Notes: a model not told the origin generated them from the letters alone. Counted from the first letter of the stretch, positions 35,844 through 44,753 are shown. The stretch: DNA of 56,796 nt from Polaromonas sp. YR568 (GCA_945878995.1 CAMCUN010000019.1:1-56796), one strand, 5' to 3'. Numbers and translations: made by a program.

Positions 35844-36040
35844 TGTAGGAGCCAGCCTGCTGGCGAATCGTCGCGATGAACAGGCGTCACCGCAGACGGG
35901 CATTCGCTGGCAGGCCAGCTCCCACAACTACAAACGCCCGCTGGAGCCGAGCGGCTTTCTCCCCTTGTAGGAGCCGGCCTGCCGGCGAATCGTCGGGATG
36001 AACAGGCGTCACCGCATTCGAAGAATCGCAGGCAGCTCAG
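35844..36040. repeat. Second array of the 122-bp REP-pair repeat (two units)
   Basis: Units start at 35844 and 35966, again exactly 122 bp apart and in the same orientation as the array at 30354-30940. The first is complete (TGTAGGAGCCAGCCTGCTGG and the inverted CTGGCAGGCCAGCTCC). The second has a compensated stem (GAGCCGGCCTGCCGGCG) and a truncated right end. The 260-bp gap between the MmgE/PrpD gene and the methyltransferase gene is almost entirely this array. Confidence 0.93.
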
Positions 36041-36055
36041 CGCCTCTAGGCAAAG

Positions 36056-36997
36056 ATGAGCGCAGTCACCCCCTTACACTTTCGCGCCATGCCCAAGCCC
36101 GCCCGTCCCCCCCAGCCCGCCGCCGCCCCAGTCATTGAAGAGCTGCGCCCCGGGCAGTCGGTGGAGTTGCTCAAGGAGCTGCACATCCTCACGCGCGAGG
36201 GGCGGCTGAACCAGGACACGCGGCGCAAGCTCAAGCAGGTTTATCACCTTTACCAGTTCATTGAGCCGCTGCTCAATGAGGTTTTTGCTGTTCAGCCCGC
36301 GCCGGTGTTGGTGGACCATGGGGCGGGCAAGTCTTACTTGGGCTTCATCCTCTACGACCTGTTTTTCAATGTGGCGCACCAGGGTCAAAAGACGGCCGGG
36401 CAAATCATCGGTGTGGAGACGCGCGCTGAGTTGGTGAGCAAGTCCCGCGAGCTGGCGCAGCGCTTGGGCTTTGCGCGCATGGCGTTTTTGAATTTGTCGG
36501 TGCAAGAGGCCAACGCCTCCAGCGCCTTGCCCGCTGAGGTGGACATCGTCACCGCCTTGCATGCCTGCGACACCGCCACCGACGATGCCATTGCCTTTGG
36601 CCTGGCCCACCACGCCCGCCACATGGTGCTGGTGCCGTGCTGCCAGGCCGAGGTGGCGGGTGTGCTGCGCCAGTCCAAGGCGCTGTCGCTCAAGCGCACG
36701 CCCTTGGCTGAGCTGTGGCGCCACCCGCTGCACACCCGCGAGTTTGGCAGCCAGATCACCAATGTGCTGCGTTGCCTGCAGCTGCAAGCCCATGGCTTTG
36801 AGGTGACGGTGACCGAACTAGTGGGCTGGGAGCACTCGATGAAGAACGAGCTGATTTTGGCCAGCCGCCCAGCCCAGCCGAGCAAGGCGGCCATGCGGGC
36901 GGCGGCCGAGCGCTTGCAGGAGTTGTTGGGGCAAATGGGTTTGTCGGCACTGCAGGGGCGCTTTGCCGTGCCTTTGGTGGGTGAAGGCGCTCTGTAG
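36056..36997 (+). CDS. Class I SAM methyltransferase, PF13679-like
   Basis: The 313-residue protein has an N-terminal helical part (SVELLKELHILTREGRLNQD, RRKLKQVYHLYQFIEPLL). The core has VLVDHGAGKSYLGFILYDL as motif I, GVETRAELVSKSRELAQRLGF, VDIVTALHACDTATDDAIAFG and LVPCCQAEV. The HACD and PCC motifs are typical of the Methyltransf_32 family, which includes RNA-modifying enzymes; the actual substrate is unknown. A second ATG at 36089 is an alternative start because no good Shine-Dalgarno precedes the first. The gene stands alone just after the repeat array. Confidence 0.85.
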   Translation: MSAVTPLHFRAMPKPARPPQPAAAPVIEELRPGQSVELLKELHILTREGRLNQDTRRKLKQVYHLYQFIEPLLNEVFAVQPAPVLVDHGAGKSYLGFILYDLFFNVAHQGQKTAGQIIGVETRAELVSKSRELAQRLGFARMAFLNLSVQEANASSALPAEVDIVTALHACDTATDDAIAFGLAHHARHMVLVPCCQAEVAGVLRQSKALSLKRTPLAELWRHPLHTREFGSQITNVLRCLQLQAHGFEVTVTELVGWEHSMKNELILASRPAQPSKAAMRAAAERLQELLGQMGLSALQGRFAVPLVGEGAL

Positions 36998-37230
36998 CCG
37001 CAAGCGCATGCTTTGAAGGTCAATTCGCCTCTTGTGGCGCTCCCTCTGAGCTGCCCTCAGCCAGATGAATACATGCCACTGGGCCCAAGCCTGTCAAATC
37101 GGCCTGTGTTTGCTCGTGTTTTTTAAAGGGCTTTCCCTAGGTTTTGACCTTGAGCTTTGCCTGCCAGGCGTGGCGGCGGCCATATTCTGAGAAACTTCTC
37201 CCTCTAATCATTTCTGGGTTTTCAGACCTC

Positions 37231-38427
37231 ATGCCCAAAATCCAGGCCTCCTCTGCCCTGTCCCGTTTTCGTGTTCTGGACCTCTCGCGCGTGCGCGCAG
37301 GCCCCAACTGTGTGCGCATGCTCACCGACTTTGGCGCCGATGTGGTGCGCATAGAGCCGCCGCCCGGCGTGGACCCCAACGAGGCCATGTTTGCCGCCAA
37401 CCGCAAAGGCGGGGACTTTCAGAACATCAACCGCAACAAGCGGTCCATGACGCTCAACCTCAAAAAGCCAGGCGCCCATGAGGTCTTGATGCGCTTGGTC
37501 AAAGACGCCGATGTGCTGATTGAAAACTGGCGCCCCGATGTCAAGGCCAAGCTGGGTCTGGACTACGAGACGCTGGCCAAAGTCAATCCGCGCTTGGTGC
37601 TGGCCAGCATTTCGGGCTTTGGCCAAGACGGGCCCTATGCCAAGCGTCCAGGCTTTGACCAGATCATCCAGGGCATGGGCGGGCTGATGTCGGTGACCGG
37701 GCACGAGGGCGGTGGCCCGGTGCGCGCGGGGCTCGCCGTGGCTGACATGAGCGCGGGCCTTTACACCGCCTTGGGCATTTTGACGGCGTTGCTCGAGCGC
37801 GAAGTCTCGGGCAAGGGCCAGTGGGTGCACACCTCGCTGCTGCATTCGCAAATCGCGATGATGGACTTTCAGGTGGCCCGCTACCTCAACGACGACGACG
37901 TGCCGGTGCAAGTGGGCAACAACCACCCCACCAGCAGCCCCATGGGCTTGTTTGAAGGCAGCGACGGCTGCTTCAACCTGGGCGCCTCGGGCGAGGGCAG
38001 CTGGCAGCGCATGTGCGAGCTGCTGGGCCGCACCGAGTGGCTGAGCGATGCCGACTACCAAGGCGAGCCCATGCGGGTGACCCACCGCGCCCGGCTCAAC
38101 GCAGACCTGCAAGAGATCTTCAAGCACCAGACGGTGGCCCATTGGATTGATGCGCTGAACGACGCAGGCGTGCCGGCCGGCCCGGTCTACACCGTGCCGC
38201 AAATGATGCACGACCCCCAGGTCAAGCATCTCAAAGTTACCGCCCCCATGACCACCAGTTTTGGCAAGGAAATGCTCTACATCACCCAGCCCGTGACGCT
38301 GGAGCGCACCCCCGCCCAGGTGGTGGCACCGGCCCCCAACTGGGGCGAGCACACCGACGAGGTGCTGGCCGAGGCCGGCTACAGCGCCGACGACATTGCG
38401 CTCTTTCACGCGCAAGGGGTGGTTTAA
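37231..38427 (+). CDS. CaiB/BaiF family III CoA-transferase
   Basis: The 398-residue enzyme is a family III CoA-transferase, moving CoA between carboxylic acids. Seen are VLDLSRVRAGPNCVRMLTDFGADVVRIEPP at the N-terminus, GGDFQNINRNKRSMTLNLK, LIENWRPDVKAKLG, ISGFGQDGPYAKRPGFDQIIQGMGG and GLAVADMSAG. In the last motif Asp172 is the expected catalytic aspartate. The ATG at 37231 gives the canonical start. It opens a run of plus-strand catabolic genes, with the crotonase gene 3 bp behind. It probably activates the acid that this cluster degrades. Confidence 0.94.
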   Translation: MPKIQASSALSRFRVLDLSRVRAGPNCVRMLTDFGADVVRIEPPPGVDPNEAMFAANRKGGDFQNINRNKRSMTLNLKKPGAHEVLMRLVKDADVLIENWRPDVKAKLGLDYETLAKVNPRLVLASISGFGQDGPYAKRPGFDQIIQGMGGLMSVTGHEGGGPVRAGLAVADMSAGLYTALGILTALLEREVSGKGQWVHTSLLHSQIAMMDFQVARYLNDDDVPVQVGNNHPTSSPMGLFEGSDGCFNLGASGEGSWQRMCELLGRTEWLSDADYQGEPMRVTHRARLNADLQEIFKHQTVAHWIDALNDAGVPAGPVYTVPQMMHDPQVKHLKVTAPMTTSFGKEMLYITQPVTLERTPAQVVAPAPNWGEHTDEVLAEAGYSADDIALFHAQGVV

Positions 38428-38430
38428 GCC

Positions 38431-39204
38431 ATGGGCCAAGTGCTGCACCACATGGAAGGCCATGTCGCCACCGTTGTCTTGGAGAACGAAGGCAAGTACA
38501 ACGCCATGTCGCTGTCCATGTGGCGCGAGCTGGCCGCGCTGGTGGGCCGCTTGCGCGATGACGATGCTGTGCGCGTGCTGGTCTTGCGCGGCCAAGGCGA
38601 CAAAGCCTTTGTCTCGGGCGCCGACATTTCAGAGTTTGACCAACAGCGCAGCAGCACCGAAGGCGTGCAGGCGTATGACACCGCCGTGGACCAAGCGCAA
38701 AGCGCCTTGGCGGCTTTTCCCCGGCCCACGCTGGCGGCCATCAGCGGCATTTGCTTTGGCGGCGGCCTGGGGCTGGTGCTGAGCTGTGACCTGCGTTACT
38801 GCAGCGCAGGCTCACGCTTTCGCATGCCCGCCGCCCGCTTGGGTCTGGGCTATGCCTGGAAAGGCATGAAGTCCTTGGTGGCGGCGCTCGGCCCCATGAA
38901 CGCGGCCGAGGCTTTTTACACCGCACGCATTTACGACGCGCCGCAAGCGCGCGAGCTGGGCATCGTGCAGTCGGTGCACGAGCAGGTGTTTGCGCACGCC
39001 ACAGAGACGGCGCAGCTGATCGCAGGCAACGCCCCGTTGACCTTGCGGGCGGCCAAGCTGGCCATGAAGGGCCTGCGCGACGAGGCCCAGGCCGATCGCG
39101 CTGCCGTGGATGCGGCCGTCAAAGCCTGCTTTGCCAGCCAAGACTATGCCGAAGGCCGCCTGGCCTTTGCCGAAAAACGTGCGCCTCAGTTCCAGGGCAA
39201 ATAA
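38431..39204 (+). CDS. Enoyl-CoA hydratase/isomerase-fold protein without catalytic glutamates
   Basis: The 257-residue crotonase-fold protein has the oxyanion-hole segments (KAFVSGADISEF at about 66-77; ISGICFGGGLGLVLSCDLR at about 106-124). In rat-type hydratases the two catalytic Glu lie in GGGCEL and PEVKIG. Here those places read GGGLGL and PAARLG, so both are missing. A hydration reaction of the usual kind is unlikely; other crotonase chemistry such as isomerisation, decarboxylation or hydrolysis is possible. It is 3 bp from the CoA-transferase gene, so the two probably act in sequence. Confidence 0.88.
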   Translation: MGQVLHHMEGHVATVVLENEGKYNAMSLSMWRELAALVGRLRDDDAVRVLVLRGQGDKAFVSGADISEFDQQRSSTEGVQAYDTAVDQAQSALAAFPRPTLAAISGICFGGGLGLVLSCDLRYCSAGSRFRMPAARLGLGYAWKGMKSLVAALGPMNAAEAFYTARIYDAPQARELGIVQSVHEQVFAHATETAQLIAGNAPLTLRAAKLAMKGLRDEAQADRAAVDAAVKACFASQDYAEGRLAFAEKRAPQFQGK

Positions 39205-39220
39205 ATAAAAGACCGCTTTC

Positions 39221-39937
39221 ATGAGTTTGCAAGGCAAAACCATTTTGATCACCGGTGCCTCCGCGGGCATTGGCCGTGCCACTGCCGTGCAGCTGGCGCA
39301 GCAAGGCGCGCAGATCATTGCGCTGGGCCGCCGGCAAAACGCGCTTGATGCACTGGCTGTTCAATTCCCAGCGGGGCAAGTGCGCACCATGGCAGGCGAC
39401 CTCAACGACGAGACTTTTGTGCAGCGCATAGACGCGCTGGCCCCCGAGCTCGACGTGTTTGTGAACAACGCCGGCGTGCTGCGCTACGCGCCCATTTTGG
39501 AGCTGACGCCCGAAGACTGCCAATGGATGTTCCAGACCAATGTGCTGGCTTCTTTGCGCGTGACGCAAGGCATTGCCCGCGGCATGGTGGGCAACAAGCG
39601 TGGCCACATTGTGTTCATGTCCTCGATCGCAGCCCGCGAGGTCTACCGCCTGGCCTCGGTCTACTGCGCCACCAAGCATGCGCTGTCTGCGCTGGCGCGG
39701 TCCTTGCGGCTGGAATTACAAAGCCACGGCATCAAAGTCACCGAGGTGGCCCCTGGCATGGTGGACACCGACATTCGCACCGGCAGCGACCACCCGGACG
39801 TGATTGCCTCGGTGGGCACACGCAAGTTCAAGGCGCTCACGGCCGACGAGGTGGCCCAGGCGGTGGTGTATGCCTTGAGCGCCGCGCCCAACTGCTGCCC
39901 CGACCTCATTGAGCTGCGCCCTCAAGGCGCAGCCTGA
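39221..39937 (+). CDS. Classical SDR-family oxidoreductase
   Basis: The 238-residue NAD(P)-dependent short-chain dehydrogenase has TGASAGIGRA at about 11-20, NNAGVLRYAPI, an active-site Ser in MSSIAAREVY, and catalytic YCATK near 147-151. This is followed by the GIKVTEVAPGMVDTDI segment. All catalytic residues are present. The Arg in GRRQN after strand 2 hints at NADP(H). It sits 16 bp after the crotonase gene and would oxidise or reduce a hydroxy/keto intermediate. Confidence 0.92.
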   Translation: MSLQGKTILITGASAGIGRATAVQLAQQGAQIIALGRRQNALDALAVQFPAGQVRTMAGDLNDETFVQRIDALAPELDVFVNNAGVLRYAPILELTPEDCQWMFQTNVLASLRVTQGIARGMVGNKRGHIVFMSSIAAREVYRLASVYCATKHALSALARSLRLELQSHGIKVTEVAPGMVDTDIRTGSDHPDVIASVGTRKFKALTADEVAQAVVYALSAAPNCCPDLIELRPQGAA

Positions 39938-39964
39938 TTTTTCACTGACCCTTCCCCACACATC

Positions 39965-40579
39965 ATGGCCACTGCTGCAAAAAAACCTGCCAAAACTGCT
40001 GCTTCAAAAGCCCCTGTTTCAGCCAAGCCTGCGGCTAAAAAGTCTGTGAAGCCAGCGGCCAGCCCTGCCAAAGCGGCGGCCAAAAAACCGGCTGCCAAGC
40101 CCGTGATCCAGAAAGCGGCGGCTGCCAAGAAGGCGCCTGCGGCCCACAAGACCGCGGTGGCCAAAACGACCAAGCCCCCCAAGCCGCCCAAGGTCCACTG
40201 GAAGCCGCAAAGCTTTGTGGCCACCCATATCAAAGACGCGGAATTCAAAACCGGTCTGCGCGCTTACGCCGCCTACCGCGACCTGCTGACCGACAAGGCC
40301 ACGGGCGGCGCGGTGCAGTCCCATGTCATTCGCCTCATCGGCAAGTGCGACCCCAAGGTGGTGAGCATCCCGCACTACCACGGCGTGCAGTTCCAAATGC
40401 TTTACATGCTCAAGGGCTGGATGATTGGCGAGTACGAAGGCCAGGGCCGCGTCAAGATGACCGCAGGCTCGTGCTGGATACAGCCACCCGGCATTCGCCA
40501 CCAAGTGATTGACTACTCCGACGGCTGCGAAATGATTGAGATCATCTTGCCCGCCGACTTTGACACCGTAGAGCTGTAA
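39965..40579 (+). CDS. Cupin with N-terminal histone-H1-like Lys/Ala/Pro tail
   Basis: The 204-residue protein has two parts. Residues 1-78 are almost only Ala, Lys, Pro and Ser (AKKPAKTAASKAPVSAKPAA and similar), like bacterial H1-type tails. Residues about 79-204 are a single cupin: GKCDPKVVSIPHYHGVQFQMLYMLKGWMIGEYE, then GSCWIQPPGIRHQVIDYSD. The HYHxxxxQ residues and the His of IRH could bind a metal. Proteins with this cupin but no tail are common beside catabolic genes. The tail is not a signal peptide and might bind nucleic acid or be a slippage product. Confidence 0.88.
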   Translation: MATAAKKPAKTAASKAPVSAKPAAKKSVKPAASPAKAAAKKPAAKPVIQKAAAAKKAPAAHKTAVAKTTKPPKPPKVHWKPQSFVATHIKDAEFKTGLRAYAAYRDLLTDKATGGAVQSHVIRLIGKCDPKVVSIPHYHGVQFQMLYMLKGWMIGEYEGQGRVKMTAGSCWIQPPGIRHQVIDYSDGCEMIEIILPADFDTVEL

Positions 40580-40797
40580 GAGGCCACAGGCCACAAGGAC
40601 ATTGACAGCCAGATCATGCGGCAGGGCATGGGGTCCAAAGCCAAGGCGCCGCTTGAACCAGCCCTGCCACACCCAGCTGTGCGGTTGCCAGAGAAGCGAC
40701 AGAAAACACGAAATCTCCCTGCTAGGTTTTAAAAAACGACGGCTGACTGATGTCCATGCCGACTTCATTGCGTTCAACCCCAAAACTTGAGTGACCT

Positions 40798-41676
40798 ATG
40801 GCCAATCCGCGCATTCCTTATCTTTTCTCCAATGAGGGCCCAGCCCTTGCCCCTTCACAAGGCAAGCCCATCTTGGTGCACCTGGTGGTCAACGTGGAGC
40901 ACTGGCAGTTTGAAGCCAGCATGCCGCGCACCATCATCACGCCGCCGCACGGCAAAGAGACCGTGCCCGACGTGCCCAACTTCAGCTGGGCCGACTACGG
41001 CATGCGGGCTGGGCTGCCGCGCATCATTGAGGCCATTTCCTCGCGTGGCCTGCCCGCGTCCACCAGCTTCAATGCCGGTGTGATCCAGGCCTACCCCCGC
41101 GCGGCCGAGGCCATGCACGCCGCAGGCTGGGAGTTTGTGGGCCACGGCGTGCACCAAAAAGCGCTCAACCATGCCGATGGCGAAGAGGCGCTGATTGCCA
41201 CCGCCATGGAGATGATCGAGTCTTTCACCGGCACGCGGCCGCGCGGCTGGCTCAGCCCTGGGCTGCGCGAATCGTTTGACACCCCCGAAATTCTCAAGCG
41301 CCAAGGCGTGGAGTATGTGTTTGACTGGGTGGTGGATGACGTGCCCCGCTGGATGAGCACCCGAGAAGGCCCGCTGCTGTCGCTGCCCTACAACTTGGAA
41401 GTCAATGACTCCATCATTTACGCCGTCGAGAGGCACAGTTCTCCCGAGATGTATTTGCGCCTGGAAAACACGCTGCGCTTGTTTGAGCGCGAGTCCCGCA
41501 CCCACCCGCGGGTGCTGGCCATTGGCCTGCACCCGCACCTGATTGGCGTGCCGCACCGCTTTGAGTACTTTGAGCGCATGCTGGACTTGCTCATGGCCTC
41601 GCCGCAGGTGCGCTTCATGACCGGCGGGCAGATCGCCGATTGGTACACCGCCCAAGTGCCAGCGCCACAAGCTTGA
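40798..41676 (+). CDS. Polysaccharide deacetylase family (PuuE-like) hydrolase
   Basis: The 292-residue protein resembles the NodB-fold group that contains allantoinase PuuE. Seen are ILVHLVVNVEHWQF, FSWADYGMRAGLPRIIEAI, PASTSFNAGVIQAYPRAAEAM, WEFVGHGVHQKALN (metal-type His residues), RPRGWLSPGLRES, DWVVDDVPRWM, and IGLHPHLIGVPHRFEYFERML at the end. Such enzymes usually hydrolyse C-N bonds of small ring amides or N-acyl groups, not polysaccharides. No signal peptide is visible, so it acts in the cytoplasm. The 218-bp gap before it has no gene I can support. Confidence 0.88.
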   Translation: MANPRIPYLFSNEGPALAPSQGKPILVHLVVNVEHWQFEASMPRTIITPPHGKETVPDVPNFSWADYGMRAGLPRIIEAISSRGLPASTSFNAGVIQAYPRAAEAMHAAGWEFVGHGVHQKALNHADGEEALIATAMEMIESFTGTRPRGWLSPGLRESFDTPEILKRQGVEYVFDWVVDDVPRWMSTREGPLLSLPYNLEVNDSIIYAVERHSSPEMYLRLENTLRLFERESRTHPRVLAIGLHPHLIGVPHRFEYFERMLDLLMASPQVRFMTGGQIADWYTAQVPAPQA

Positions 41677-41712
41677 TTCGCATCCGCACTCTGACAACCC
41701 ACAAGGACATTC

Positions 41713-42495
41713 ATGGATTTGCAACTCAAAGGAAAGCGCGTGCTGGTCACGGGCGGCTCGCGCGGCATTGGCTTGACCATTGGCTTGGCGTTTGCGCGCG
41801 AGGGCGCCAGCCCCATTTTGGTGGCCCGTGAGCAGGCCAACCTGGACAAGGCCGAGGCGGCCTTTGCCAGCGCCGGTTTGCCCAAGCCCGAGGCGGTGCT
41901 GATGGACATGTCGGTCTCGGGCTCGTCCGAGGCGCTGGGCGCGCAGGTCGGCGAGATCGACATCTTGGTCAACAACGCTGGCGCCATTCCGGGCGGCGAC
42001 ATCCAAGACGTGAACGAGGCCCGCTGGCGCCAAGCTTGGGAGCTCAAGGTGTTTGGCTACATCAACATGACCCGGGTGTTTTTGCCCCGCATGGAAGCGC
42101 GTGGCTCGGGCGTGATTTGCAACATCATTGGCCTGGCTGGCGCCATGCCCAGGGCCGACTACATTTGCGGCTCCACCGGCAATGCCGCACTCATGGCTTT
42201 TACCAATGCCATTGGCGGCGACAGCCTGAAAAAAGGCGTGCGCGTGTTTGGCATCAACCCCGCGCCCACCCGCAGCGACCGCATGCAGGGCCTGCTGGAG
42301 CAGCAAGCGGCCAAGCTCTTGGGCGATGCGCAGCGTTGGTCTGAGCTCACGGGTCGCTTCCCGCTTGGCCGCTTGGCCGAGCCCAGTGAAATTGCCGAGC
42401 TGGCGATGTTTTGCTCGTCGCCGCTGTGCGGCTACCTGAGCGGCTCTGTCATCAACGTGGAAGGCGGGCAAATGTTCGCCACCGCCAGCAAGTAA
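41713..42495 (+). CDS. SDR-family protein lacking the catalytic lysine
   Basis: The 260-residue SDR protein has the cofactor motif TGGSRGIGLTIG, the NNAGAIPGG motif and the Rossmann pattern. The YxxxK active site reads YICGS (in ADYICGSTGNAALMAF), so Tyr is kept but Lys is replaced. The SDR end VINVEGGQMFA is present. A group of SDRs with this GS-GNAAL pattern exists from memory, and their reaction is not clear to me. It lies 36 bp after the deacetylase-family gene and 16 bp before the monooxygenase gene. Confidence 0.88.
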   Translation: MDLQLKGKRVLVTGGSRGIGLTIGLAFAREGASPILVAREQANLDKAEAAFASAGLPKPEAVLMDMSVSGSSEALGAQVGEIDILVNNAGAIPGGDIQDVNEARWRQAWELKVFGYINMTRVFLPRMEARGSGVICNIIGLAGAMPRADYICGSTGNAALMAFTNAIGGDSLKKGVRVFGINPAPTRSDRMQGLLEQQAAKLLGDAQRWSELTGRFPLGRLAEPSEIAELAMFCSSPLCGYLSGSVINVEGGQMFATASK

Positions 42496-42511
42496 ATCGC
42501 AGCTTGACACC

Positions 42512-43738
42512 ATGACACACCCCTTCGCTTCGAGTTTGCCAGTGCTCGTCATTGGCGCCGGCCCCGTGGGCCTGCTGTGCGCGCTGGAGTTGGCGCGCCG
42601 GCAGGTGCCCGTGACCGTGCTGGAAAGCGAGCCTGGCACCACGCTGGATTTGCGCGCCGGCACTTTTCACCCGCCCACGCTGGAGATGCTGCGCCCCGAA
42701 GGCGTGGCCGACGCCATGCTGGCAGAGGGCATCCGTGTGCGCCACTGGCAAGCGCGCGACCGCGAGCACGGCCTGATTGCCGAGTGGGACCTGGACCTGC
42801 TCAAGCACGACACGCCTTACCCCTTTCGCTTGCACCTGGAGCAGCACAGGCTCACGCCCATCCTGCTGAAAAAATTGAGCGTCTACCCGCATGCGCAGGT
42901 GCTGTTTTCGCACGCGTTCGAGTCGCTCACGCAAAACGGCGACGAGGTCGAGGCCACGGCGCTCACGCCGCAAGGGCAGGTGCGCTTGAAGGGCAGTTAC
43001 TTGGTGGGCGCCGACGGCGGGCGCAGCCAGGTGCGAAAAAGCGCGGGCATTGAGTTTGAAGGCTACACCTGGCCCGAGCGCTACACCGTGGTCAGCACCT
43101 CGTTTGACTTTGAGCCCCTGGGCTACGCCGACAATGCCTACATCAGCGACCCCGAGCAGTGGCTGGCGTTTTTCCGCATGCCCGACGCCGGCCCCCCTGG
43201 CCTGTGGCGCATGACCATGCCGGTGACCGACGAGCTCAGCGACGAGCAGGTTTTGGCGCCCGCCTATGCGCACCAGGCCATCAACCGCATCATTGGTGCG
43301 CCCGCCGGCAGCACCTACCCGGTGGTGCACCAAAGCGTGTACCGGGTGCACCAGCGCGTGGCAGCGCAGTTTCGGCTGGGCCGCGTGCTCTTGGCGGGCG
43401 ACTCGGCGCATGTGAACAACCCGCTGGGCGGCTTTGGCCTGAACAGCGGCATCCATGACGCGGTCAACCTGGGCGAAAAATTGGCCCCGGTGTGGCACGG
43501 CCAGGCGAATACCGACCTGCTTGACCTCTACCACCGCCAGCGCCGCACCGTGGCCATGGAATATGTGCAAAACCTCTCGGTCAAGAACAAAAAGAACCTG
43601 GAAGAAAAAGACTTGGCCACCCGGCTGGCGCGCTTTGAAGAGCTGCGCGCCACCGTGCGCGACCCGGAAAAAGCCCGCGCCTACTTGCTGATGTCGTCCA
43701 TGATCAACAGCATCCACCGCGCCAATTCGATCACCTGA
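42512..43738 (+). CDS. FAD-dependent aromatic hydroxylase-like monooxygenase
   Basis: The 408-residue flavoprotein monooxygenase belongs to the PHBH/MhpA group. It has the dinucleotide motif VIGAGPVGLLCALELARR at about 12-29, the DG motif GADGGRSQVRK near 168-178, and the GD motif GRVLLAGDSAHVNNPLGGFG near 290-309, then LNSGIHDAVNLGEKL. It probably uses NAD(P)H and O2 to hydroxylate an aromatic or similar acid. It points to an aromatic or heterocyclic substrate for the cluster. The start is 16 bp behind the SDR gene. Confidence 0.92.
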   Translation: MTHPFASSLPVLVIGAGPVGLLCALELARRQVPVTVLESEPGTTLDLRAGTFHPPTLEMLRPEGVADAMLAEGIRVRHWQARDREHGLIAEWDLDLLKHDTPYPFRLHLEQHRLTPILLKKLSVYPHAQVLFSHAFESLTQNGDEVEATALTPQGQVRLKGSYLVGADGGRSQVRKSAGIEFEGYTWPERYTVVSTSFDFEPLGYADNAYISDPEQWLAFFRMPDAGPPGLWRMTMPVTDELSDEQVLAPAYAHQAINRIIGAPAGSTYPVVHQSVYRVHQRVAAQFRLGRVLLAGDSAHVNNPLGGFGLNSGIHDAVNLGEKLAPVWHGQANTDLLDLYHRQRRTVAMEYVQNLSVKNKKNLEEKDLATRLARFEELRATVRDPEKARAYLLMSSMINSIHRANSIT

Positions 43739-43765
43739 TTTTTCGCCTGCCTCCAAGGAGTTCCC

Positions 43766-44740
43766 ATGACTGTTTTTGCAACGCGCCGCGCGGCCCTGCT
43801 CAGTGTGGCCGCCAGCTTGACCGCCCCCAGCTGGGCGCAAGCCTCTTGGCCGCAGCGCCCCATTCGTCTGCTGGTGCCTTTCCCTCCCGGTGGCAACACC
43901 GATGGCATTGCGCGCATCACGGCCGAGCGCCTGGGCCAGGCCTTGGGCCAAACCGTGGTGGTGGAAAACCGCGCGGGCGGCAACGGCGCCATTGCGGCCG
44001 ACGCGCTGGTCAAGGCCGCGCCCGATGGCTACACGCTCATGATGGCTGCCATGCCGGTGTTGGCCATCTTGCCGGCCATCAGCAAAACCAGCTTTGACCC
44101 GCTGCGCGACTTTGTGCCCATCAGCATCGTGGGCAGCAACCCCTTTGTGATGGCGGTGCACAAGTCGGTGCCGGCCACCAATGTGCGCGAGTTCGCCGAA
44201 TTCATTCGCAAAAACCCGGGCAAATTCAACTACGCCTCGGGCGGCTCGGGCACGGTCTCGCATTTGTCGGCGGCGCTTTTTGCCAAGCGCGCCAACCTGG
44301 ACATGGCGCATGTCAGCTACAAGGGCGGCGGCCCGGCCGTGGTCGACTTGCTGGGCGGCCAGGTGCAGATGTACTTTGGCAATTTGTCTGAGCTGGCGCC
44401 GCACACCGCAGGCGGGCAAATCCGCATCATTGGTGTGTCCAGCTTGCAGCGAGCCAAGCAGCTGCCCGAGGTGCCCACCGTGGCCGAGTCGGGTTTTGCG
44501 GGCTTCAAAACCCTCACCTGGAATGGCTTGGTCGCGCCTGCCGGCACGCCCGTGGCCGTCATCAACCGGGTGGCAGCCGCCATCAAAGACATGCTGAACT
44601 CGCCCGAGACCGTGGCCCGGCTCCAGCAAATGGGGGTGGACCCGATTGGTGACACCCCCGCGCAGTTTGCCGAAACACTCAAAGCCGACCTGGCCACCTG
44701 GTCGGAGGCGGCCCGCGCCAGCAACTTGAAAATTGATTAA
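43766..44740 (+). CDS. Bug/TctC-family periplasmic solute-binding protein
   Basis: The 324-residue protein has an N-terminal leader with twin-arginine character (TRRAALLSVAASLTAPSWAQA). The Bug core follows: RPIRLLVPFPPGGNTDGIAR, VENRAGGNGAIAADALVK, YASGGSGTVSHLSAALF, HVSYKGGGPAVVDLLGGQVQ and WNGLVAPAGTPVAVI. AAGGAG precedes the ATG. It stands between the monooxygenase and the racemase-like gene, so it is probably the uptake or sensing protein for the substrate of this cluster. Confidence 0.94.
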   Translation: MTVFATRRAALLSVAASLTAPSWAQASWPQRPIRLLVPFPPGGNTDGIARITAERLGQALGQTVVVENRAGGNGAIAADALVKAAPDGYTLMMAAMPVLAILPAISKTSFDPLRDFVPISIVGSNPFVMAVHKSVPATNVREFAEFIRKNPGKFNYASGGSGTVSHLSAALFAKRANLDMAHVSYKGGGPAVVDLLGGQVQMYFGNLSELAPHTAGGQIRIIGVSSLQRAKQLPEVPTVAESGFAGFKTLTWNGLVAPAGTPVAVINRVAAAIKDMLNSPETVARLQQMGVDPIGDTPAQFAETLKADLATWSEAARASNLKID

Positions 44741-44753
44741 ACCCACGACCGCC

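Noticed and set aside
40602..40790. Small plus-strand frame of 62 codons before the deacetylase-family gene
   Set aside because: It has no Shine-Dalgarno, random-looking composition and no family. It lies in a gap that reads as non-coding.
40855..42663. Minus-strand open frame of 602 codons
   Set aside because: It is antisense to the deacetylase-family and SDR genes, with shadow composition and no domain.
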